Origin: Sphingomonas sp. Root710
Lineage (GTDB): Bacteria > Pseudomonadota > Alphaproteobacteria > Sphingomonadales > Sphingomonadaceae
Direction of reading: 5' to 3'
Assembly (NCBI RefSeq): GCF_001429065.1
Contig: NZ_LMIB01000001.1
Span: 1,125,933 to 1,189,932, forward strand
Length of the DNA: 64,000 nt
The notes beneath the pieces are model-generated. The model made no database searches and had not been told where the DNA came from. It was given only the letters and a program-made list of their open reading frames with translations. The stretch's first letter is position 1; each line of letters opens with the position of its first letter. Below, piece by piece: positions 56,177 through 64,000 of this stretch. Made by a program: the position numbers and the translations under genes.

Positions 56177-56653
56177 ATGACGGCTCCGTCGCTTGATCAA
56201 ATCGATCGCACCATCCTGCACGAATTGCAGGAGGACGGGCGGATGACCAATGTGGATCTGGCGCGAAAAGCCGGCCTTACCGCCCCGCCCTGCCTGCGCC
56301 GGGTTCGTGCGCTCGAGGAAGCAGGGGTGATCGAGAGCTATCATGCGCGGCTCAACGCTGCGGCGCTCGGCTATGGCATCACGGTGTTTGCGCTGGTGTC
56401 GCTGCGCAGCCAGGCCGAGGAAGACCTTCGGCATTTCGAATCGCACGTCGCCGCGCTCCCCGAGGTGCGCGAGTGCCACATGCTGAATGGCGAGATCGAC
56501 TTCATCCTGAAGATCGTCGCGCACGATCTTCAGGCTTTTCAACAGTTCCTGACATCACAGCTGACCACCGCCCCCAACGTCGCCAGCGTCAAGACGTCAC
56601 TGACGATCCGCACCTCGAAAGATATAGCGGGCGTGCCGGTCGACGGGATCTGA
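56177..56653 (+). CDS. Lrp/AsnC-family transcriptional regulator
   Basis: A 158-residue regulator with an N-terminal helix-turn-helix (LDQIDRTILHELQEDGRMTN then DLARKAGLTAPPCLRRVRAL) and a C-terminal RAM ligand domain (VFALVSLRSQAEEDL, LNGEIDFILKIVAHDLQAF). These proteins bind amino acids and form octamers. The ATG at 56177 follows AAAGGTTG. It stands alone and is convergent with the TPR gene, with a hairpin between. Confidence 0.93.
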   Translation: MTAPSLDQIDRTILHELQEDGRMTNVDLARKAGLTAPPCLRRVRALEEAGVIESYHARLNAAALGYGITVFALVSLRSQAEEDLRHFESHVAALPEVRECHMLNGEIDFILKIVAHDLQAFQQFLTSQLTTAPNVASVKTSLTIRTSKDIAGVPVDGI

Positions 56654-56666
56654 CGGCAGGTGGCGA

Positions 56667-56693
56667 CGGCCGGACGGTATCGCCGCCCGGCCG
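56667..56693. terminator. Hairpin between lrp-type gene and TPR gene
   Basis: A stem of ten pairs with one mismatch (56667-56677 with 56683-56693), loop TATCG, fills the gap between convergent stops. It has no T-run. It may serve as a weak two-way terminator. Confidence 0.4.
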
Positions 56694-56703
56694 AACTGGC
56701 ACC

Positions 56704-57975
56704 TTACGACGTGGTAGGGTGATCTACCCAAACCTTGCCATAGCCCGCGAGCGCCGCATAGGGACCGGAGGTAACCGCGTTGAAGGCGGCCTTGGCCCCT
56801 TCCTTGTCACCGGCCTGCGCCAGCGCGAGACCGAGGCGGAAATTGCCCTGGCCGAGGTCGGCGCCGGGCTTGGTCAGCGCCAGCTTGTACATCTCCGCCG
56901 CCTTGGCGTAGTCCTTGAAGCCATAAACGAGGTCGCCCGTGGTCAGGACCGACTTGTAGGTCGCCTTGGCTCCGTTTGCGGCGGTTACCGCCGCCGGGAT
57001 CGATGCCTTGTCGCCGGCAACCTTTGGCTTGGACAGCGCCAGCACTTCACGGGTGTTCTGGCTGGTCGCCGGGTTGAGCTTGCCTGCGGCAACGCCCTCG
57101 TTCAGCACGTCGACCGCTTCGGACGGATAGCGGAGATAGACCGCCAGCGCATAGTCGGTGTAATTCGAGCCCGCCGACAGCGGAAGCACGCCTATCGCGC
57201 GCGCCAGACGCAGCAGATCGAGTTCGGTATCACCGGCAAGCCCGGCGTTCTGACGATAGATGAACAGCGAATCATGCCAGTTCTGCTTGACCGGATAGGC
57301 CGCCAGCCACGACTGGCTGATCTTCAGGAACTCGTTATTGAGCTTGCCGCGCGACGCGATGTCGGCGCCGCGGCCATACCATTCGGACGGCACCGGCTGG
57401 CCCGCGGCGGCCTTCGCGTCGATCACCTTCTGAAGCGTGGCGACCGCTTCGGCAGACTTCCCAGCCTTGCTCTGCGAATCGGCGAGGATCGCATAGGCGT
57501 CCTGCTCGGGCGTGCCGGCGGCGATGGCGGCGTTCATCGCAGCCTCGGCCTTGGCGTAATTTTTCGCCTGATAGGCGAACTGCCCCTGATACCAATAATA
57601 TTTCTGACGATCGGTCTGGGTCAGACGCTGCGCCGCCTCGCCGGCAGTGATCAACTCGTCCAGCGACGCTGCGAGCTTGGCCTGATCGCCGGAGGCCTGG
57701 GCCGCATTGAGCCCCAACTGCGCAACATAGAATTTCTCGTCGGGGGTTTGCGCTATGCCGCGAGCGGTTGCGAGAGCAGCCTCGGCCGCCGGCACGTCCT
57801 TTTTAGCCAAGGCATTCTGCGCTTCGCTAAGGGGCTTGCGGATCGCATCGCCGAGCTTGAGGGCGCTCTGCGCCGCCTCCTCCTTTTTCTTGGCGGATGC
57901 GGGGGCGCCCGGTCCCACCGCGGCGATGGCGAAGCCAAGCGCCGCGACGAGCGCATAACGGGACGTAAGGTTCAT
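56704..57975 (-). CDS. Exported TPR-repeat protein
   Basis: A 423-residue protein with a signal peptide (RYALVAALGFAIAAVGPGAPASA) and helical repeats in several places (KYYWYQGQFAYQAKNYAKAE, DAYAILADSQSKAGKSAEAV, KDYAKAAEMYKLAL). TPR repeats usually bind other proteins. The mature protein should be periplasmic. It ends with NFRLGLALAQAGDKEGAK and a short tail. Enzymatic activity is not indicated, and the partner is unknown. Confidence 0.8.
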   Translation of the reverse strand: MNLTSRYALVAALGFAIAAVGPGAPASAKKKEEAAQSALKLGDAIRKPLSEAQNALAKKDVPAAEAALATARGIAQTPDEKFYVAQLGLNAAQASGDQAKLAASLDELITAGEAAQRLTQTDRQKYYWYQGQFAYQAKNYAKAEAAMNAAIAAGTPEQDAYAILADSQSKAGKSAEAVATLQKVIDAKAAAGQPVPSEWYGRGADIASRGKLNNEFLKISQSWLAAYPVKQNWHDSLFIYRQNAGLAGDTELDLLRLARAIGVLPLSAGSNYTDYALAVYLRYPSEAVDVLNEGVAAGKLNPATSQNTREVLALSKPKVAGDKASIPAAVTAANGAKATYKSVLTTGDLVYGFKDYAKAAEMYKLALTKPGADLGQGNFRLGLALAQAGDKEGAKAAFNAVTSGPYAALAGYGKVWVDHPTTS

Positions 57976-58172
57976 GCTTCAGGCCTCCTAGACGGCGGCC
58001 GAAAGGGGCGGCCGCCCTTAAAACACGCCGGTTGACTAATCGCTCCCTTGCCCGTGCACAAGCATGGGCGAAACGATCCGGCTTAACTCGTCGCGGTGTA
58101 GGCACAACTCGCTGAATGGCAATTGAACCGGAGGCTGTTGATCCGGCCCGCGGCCCCGATTAGGGCGGAGAC

Positions 58173-58949
58173 ATGATCCTGCTGCTCTCGCCCGCCAAAA
58201 GCCTCGATTATACCAGCCCTCTCCCCGACGTGACGGCCAGCCGACCGCGCTTCGCCGACGAGGCGCTGAGCACCGCGCAAGCTGCGGCAAAGCTGGGGCC
58301 GAAGAAGCTGTCGAAGCTGATGAGCATTTCCGACAAGCTCTCCGGGCTCAATGCCGAACGCTATGCCGGCTTCGCCGATCAGGAGGAACGTCCCGCACTC
58401 TATGCCTTCTCGGGCGATGTCTATGTCGGCTTCGAGGCGAAAAGCCTCGACGAGCCCGCTATCGGCTTCGCACAGGACCATGTCCGCATCCTGTCGGGTC
58501 TCTACGGGTTGCTCCGCCCGCTCGACCTGATCCGCCCCTACCGGCTGGAAATGGGGACGCGCTGGGCCCCTGGCCGCAAGAAAAACCTCTATCAGCTGTG
58601 GGACAGCAAGATTTCCGATGCGATCGCCGCCGACCTGATCGCCGAAGGGTCCGACGTCATCATCAACTGCGCCAGCAAGGAATATTGGTACGCGGTCGAA
58701 CAATCGCCGCCGAAGGGCGTGCGGATCGTAACGATCGATTTCCGCGAGGACGGGCCTAAGGGGCTGACCTTCAACAGCTTCGGCGCAAAGCGTGCGCGCG
58801 GCATGATGGCGCGCTGGATGTGCGAACACCGGATCACCGATCCCGAGGGATTGAAGGGCTTCGACAGCGACGGCTATCGCTTCGTGGCCGATGGTTCGGA
58901 CGACGCCATCTGGCGCTTCGTGCGCAAGCGGGTCGCTGAGACAGCCTAG
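58173..58949 (+). CDS. yaaA: YaaA family peroxide-stress protein
   Basis: A 258-residue DUF328/YaaA protein that in E. coli lowers free iron and protects DNA from hydrogen peroxide. It starts MILLLSPAKSLDY, the exact family start, and has YAFSGDVYVG, LSGLYGLLRPLDLI, and the end FREDGPKGLTFNSFGAKRAR. The length is normal. It is divergent from the TPR gene with about 200 bases between. A PerR/OxyR-type box was not seen. Confidence 0.92.
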   Translation: MILLLSPAKSLDYTSPLPDVTASRPRFADEALSTAQAAAKLGPKKLSKLMSISDKLSGLNAERYAGFADQEERPALYAFSGDVYVGFEAKSLDEPAIGFAQDHVRILSGLYGLLRPLDLIRPYRLEMGTRWAPGRKKNLYQLWDSKISDAIAADLIAEGSDVIINCASKEYWYAVEQSPPKGVRIVTIDFREDGPKGLTFNSFGAKRARGMMARWMCEHRITDPEGLKGFDSDGYRFVADGSDDAIWRFVRKRVAETA

Positions 58950-59013
58950 CCCGTTTCAGGAACATCCCCCGGTCCGGCCCGTTGATAAGACAAGATTTAC
59001 GGGAGCCAGGATC

Positions 59014-59190
59014 ATGAACAGCCACGTCCATCCGACCGACGAGGACAAGGGTAACGGCGTCGAACTCTCCACCGAGGAAGCGCGGTCCGGCGCGACACCG
59101 CACGTCACCCGCTATGTGCTCGTATGGGGGCTGGCGCTGGTCATCATCGCTTTCGCTATCGTCCTGCTCAGTGGCATGCTGAGCACCTGA
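59014..59190 (+). CDS. Small single-helix membrane protein (58 aa)
   Basis: A polar first half (HPTDEDKGNGVELSTEEAR) is followed by one membrane helix (YVLVWGLALVIIAFAIVLL). The ATG at 59014 is the only sensible start, and AGG lies a few bases upstream. The gene sits between yaaA and gyrA. It looks like a small inner-membrane protein of unknown role. Confidence 0.6.
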   Translation: MNSHVHPTDEDKGNGVELSTEEARSGATPHVTRYVLVWGLALVIIAFAIVLLSGMLST

Positions 59191-59320
59191 ATCGGGCTCT
59201 CCGCGCTGTGTGACGTAGTGGAGACTGCATTGTACTAGCCTTCGCCGCCGTCCTTCGTTAGGAGCTTTCCCACGCCCTGTTTCCGGGGCTGAGACAGCTT
59301 TAACAACGGACTGACAGACT

Positions 59321-62080
<2,760 letters not shown>

Positions 62081-62083
62081 TCC

Positions 62084-62797
62084 CTATCGCGCGGCGGAGG
62101 CATCGTCCTCCGCCCGCGCTATCCGGTAGACGCCGAAATAAGCGGCATCGGTGACCAGCATCGTCGCGGCGATCATGATGCCGTTGGCGAGGGCTATGCC
62201 GACCTGTTCGGCAATGTCACCGACGACGGGATGTAGCCCGCGCACCAGCCCGGCGAGCGCGAGAACGGGTGCCAATGCGCCCAGAATGACGCCGAAACCA
62301 TATAGCCAGCACGGCCGCATGCGCCGGATCGCCTCCGCCAGCGTAAGGGGGTCGTCGCTCATCATCGCCACATACCAAGGGAACAGGGGCACCGAGACCA
62401 AAAGCCACATCAGCTGAGCGCCCCAGACGAACGCCGCACGGTCATGTCCGGCAAGATTGGCTAGCATATGCCCCGCCGCGGTAAATAGCATCTCGTCGGC
62501 CAGCTGGATCGCCATCATCGCCACGATGCCCCACAGCACGCGCCACCGCAGCATCCGGATCCGTGCCCAGTCGCCCTCAAAGCGCCACCAGCGAAGCGCC
62601 GTCACCAGCACGAAAAGCATGGTGGCGGTGCTGAGCAGGGTGAACGCCAGCACGATGGCGCGCGGGTTCGATCCGGGTGACATCAGCGCATGACGCGCCA
62701 TTTCCACCGCTATCGGTAAGGCAACGATCAGCAGCACCGCGCGGGCAAAATCGCCCGCACGCCGGTAGACCGCGATGATATCCGCGCCCATCCCCAT
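62084..62797 (-). CDS. Membrane protein of unknown function (237 aa)
   Basis: At least five hydrophobic segments (AVLLIVALPIAVEMA, VLAFTLLSTATMLFVLV, VLWGIVAMMAIQLA, WGAQLMWLLVSVPLF, FGVILGALAPVLALAGL) and a last helix (GIALANGIMIAATMLV) predict a six-helix inner-membrane protein. It starts MGMGADIIAVYRRAGDF, a soluble cap. The stop is 3 bases from the convergent gyrA stop. No family is recognised. Confidence 0.65.
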   Translation of the reverse strand: MGMGADIIAVYRRAGDFARAVLLIVALPIAVEMARHALMSPGSNPRAIVLAFTLLSTATMLFVLVTALRWWRFEGDWARIRMLRWRVLWGIVAMMAIQLADEMLFTAAGHMLANLAGHDRAAFVWGAQLMWLLVSVPLFPWYVAMMSDDPLTLAEAIRRMRPCWLYGFGVILGALAPVLALAGLVRGLHPVVGDIAEQVGIALANGIMIAATMLVTDAAYFGVYRIARAEDDASAAR

Positions 62798-62841
62798 AGA
62801 CGGAGACTATCCGCCGGGGGACGGACGATCAATCGCCCGGA

Positions 62842-63282
62842 TCAGAGCGCCTTCAGCGCCGCCTCGACCCGCTCGATCGGATGATTGACCAGATCCTTGT
62901 CGACCTCCGCGACGATCCTGCCTTCGATTGCCTTGTCATAATGGCGGCGCAGTTCGCCCAGTGTGCGCGGCGGAGCAACAATGATCAGCTGCTCATAGTC
63001 TTTAGCCTGGGCGCGCCTGGACAACATCGCCGCCGTTTCCGCCGCGAAGCGATCCTCTTCGATCTGGTGATAGTCGGGTTCTTCCATCGTACTTTGGCGG
63101 CCACCGACCTGGCTCATCGCCCGGCCCGGCGCGTCGCTCTTCAGGTCGCGGTCGGCGAGGTCCGCCTGGGCGCGCTGGTCCTCGACCACGAGATTGAGAA
63201 ACTCGGCATCTCCTTCATTGCGCAGGAACAGCGACTTGCGGCCGTCAGCCACCAGGACAAGGGCATCATGGGAAATCTGCAT
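62842..63282 (-). CDS. Host-attachment-type protein (PF10116-like)
   Basis: A 146-residue soluble protein. It starts ISHDALVLVADGRKSLFLRN and has the middle stretch DRFAAETAAMLSRRAQAKDY and the C-terminal IIVAPPRTLGELRRHYDKAI, matching a family first described as needed for attachment to host cells but also resembling peptide-release-factor-like folds. The biochemical role is unclear. It is encoded beside a small phospholipase-like membrane gene. Confidence 0.75.
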   Translation of the reverse strand: MQISHDALVLVADGRKSLFLRNEGDAEFLNLVVEDQRAQADLADRDLKSDAPGRAMSQVGGRQSTMEEPDYHQIEEDRFAAETAAMLSRRAQAKDYEQLIIVAPPRTLGELRRHYDKAIEGRIVAEVDKDLVNHPIERVEAALKAL

Positions 63283-63354
63283 GAAGGCTCTCCTTTCAAG
63301 GGTTTGAAGGGAGAACGCCCCGTCGAAGTGGAGGTTGCCGCCGGATGCCGGACC

Positions 63355-63639
63355 TCAATAGCCAGGAAAAATTTTCCGGATGAGTTGTCCGCGCCAGGGG
63401 CGGCCATGATAGTTGAAGAAGAACCAGCCGTAGAATGTCACGAAGAACAGCACCACGGGGGCCAGCCAGTCGCGGTTGGCGCGCATGTGGCGGTACAAGG
63501 CGAGATCGGCCTGGCGGCGGTCGCGCTCGGTCCCGCCGCCATATATGCCATAGGCATTGTCGTGTGCGCGGCAGCCGGCGTTCCGATTATGCTTGGAGCC
63601 GTCCATGAAGATGCAGTAGCGACGCTCTTTGTCAGCCAT
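63355..63639 (-). CDS. Small membrane protein with phospholipase-A2-like motif (94 aa)
   Basis: The N-terminal part holds NAGCRAHDNAYGIYGGG, which has the C-x-x-H-D-x-x-Y pattern of phospholipase A2 active sites. It is followed by ERDRRQADLALYRHM, a pattern seen in parvovirus-type and some bacterial phospholipases. The C-terminal half is a membrane helix (DWLAPVVLFFVTFYGWFFF) and a short basic tail. Such small lipases could act on the cell's own membrane. The motif match is by eye and needs a profile search. Confidence 0.6.
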   Translation of the reverse strand: MADKERRYCIFMDGSKHNRNAGCRAHDNAYGIYGGGTERDRRQADLALYRHMRANRDWLAPVVLFFVTFYGWFFFNYHGRPWRGQLIRKIFPGY

Positions 63640-63659
63640 GGGGCGAGTAAGCAGCGGCG

Positions 63660-64000
63660 ATGCCGGCGTTCAAGCGCAAAATCTTCTATCTGAGCGGTTT
63701 CGACCCGAGGGGCGCACGTTTCTATCATCAGCTGTTCGCGGAGCAGGCCGACGCCTATGGCCGGACGGCCGGACGCCCCCTCGAGATCAGCAAGCGCCGC
63801 CGGCTCCCGCCGCATTCGACCGCCTGGTCGGTCGAGGACCGCCAGGCGGGCGTCGAAACCGACTATGTCTTTCTCGGCTGGGACGACGTGGTTCGAACCC
63901 ATTGGGCGAAGAATCCGCTTGCCCTGCTGAAGCGATCGTTGACGGCCTATTGGAATTTCACCCGCCTGCTCGACTGGCCTATCGTTAAAAACTTCCCTTT
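63660..64000 (+). CDS. Unrecognised protein, 3' truncated by window end
   Basis: The frame starts at ATG 63660 and stays open to the window edge (113 complete codons). The beginning, KIFYLSGFDPRGARFYHQL, reads like the first strand and turn of a hydrolase-type fold, but no family can be fixed. It is divergent from the phospholipase-like gene with 20 bases between, so a link to lipid metabolism is possible but speculative. Confidence 0.6.
   Translation, partial: MPAFKRKIFYLSGFDPRGARFYHQLFAEQADAYGRTAGRPLEISKRRRLPPHSTAWSVEDRQAGVETDYVFLGWDDVVRTHWAKNPLALLKRSLTAYWNFTRLLDWPIVKNFP

Overview
The window is high-GC, densely packed DNA from an alphaproteobacterium, most likely a sphingomonad (Sphingomonadaceae). 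Support comes from a GANTC methyltransferase of the CcrM type, a three-part PntAA/PntAB/PntB transhydrogenase with a small aa3-oxidase subunit IV gene beside it, a TamA-TamB pair, exosortase-A-type glycosylation genes, a GAAC-N7-GAAC LexA-type box, and several short proteins that look like sphingomonad families. The genus cannot be fixed from sequence alone. About 55 protein genes and one tRNA are supported. I see no insertion sequence, integrase, prophage, CRISPR array or rRNA, so this reads as ordinary chromosome with some accessory catabolic blocks.

Layout. 0-8 kb: a truncated Tet-type MFS pump, a CinA-like protein and divergent methionine aminopeptidase, then glnB-glnA (sigma-54-like promoter, strong terminator), a Bcr/CflA pump and a TonB-dependent receptor. 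8-14 kb: tamA-tamB for outer-membrane assembly. 14-17.7 kb: small proteins around an S24-peptidase regulator with a LexA-type box, then a proline-rich membrane protein. 17.7-22.2 kb: exosortase-A-associated glycosyltransferase and ligase, an MscS channel and a small lipoprotein. 22.2-28 kb: a catabolic block (aromatic-acid-type MFS, IclR regulator, SDR, aldehyde dehydrogenase, type III CoA-transferase). 28-34.2 kb: proC with a PaiB-like gene, a MocR-type regulator, and a PepSY / porin / DUF4198 operon.

34.2-42.5 kb: a tightly overlapped four-gene operon (hydantoinase/oxoprolinase, DUF917, NCS1 permease, amidase) divergent from a large MalT-type LuxR regulator, with a striking inverted repeat between them. 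This is the best candidate here for an uncharacterised pathway. 42.5-51.3 kb: a lipase-like secreted hydrolase, the pnt operon, a sigma-54 response regulator, folP and ccrM. The ccrM promoter region carries seven GANTC sites within 152 bp. 51.5-64 kb: rnhB, an EgtD-like methyltransferase, a CAT-anticodon tRNA, a sensor kinase with a degenerate ATPase domain, an Lrp regulator, a TPR protein, yaaA, gyrA (unusual quinolone-region residues), a host-attachment-type protein, a small membrane protein with a phospholipase-A2-like motif, and a gene cut by the window end.

How it fits together. Nitrogen control (PII, GlnA), NADPH supply (PntAB) and cell-cycle methylation (CcrM) are housekeeping. The two catabolic blocks each have their own transporter, enzymes, regulator and candidate operator, so they look like self-contained substrate-uptake-and-degradation modules. 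Genes are very tightly packed: many same-strand pairs share ATGA or TGATG junctions, and four of twelve convergent pairs overlap by exactly four bases through shared stop codons.
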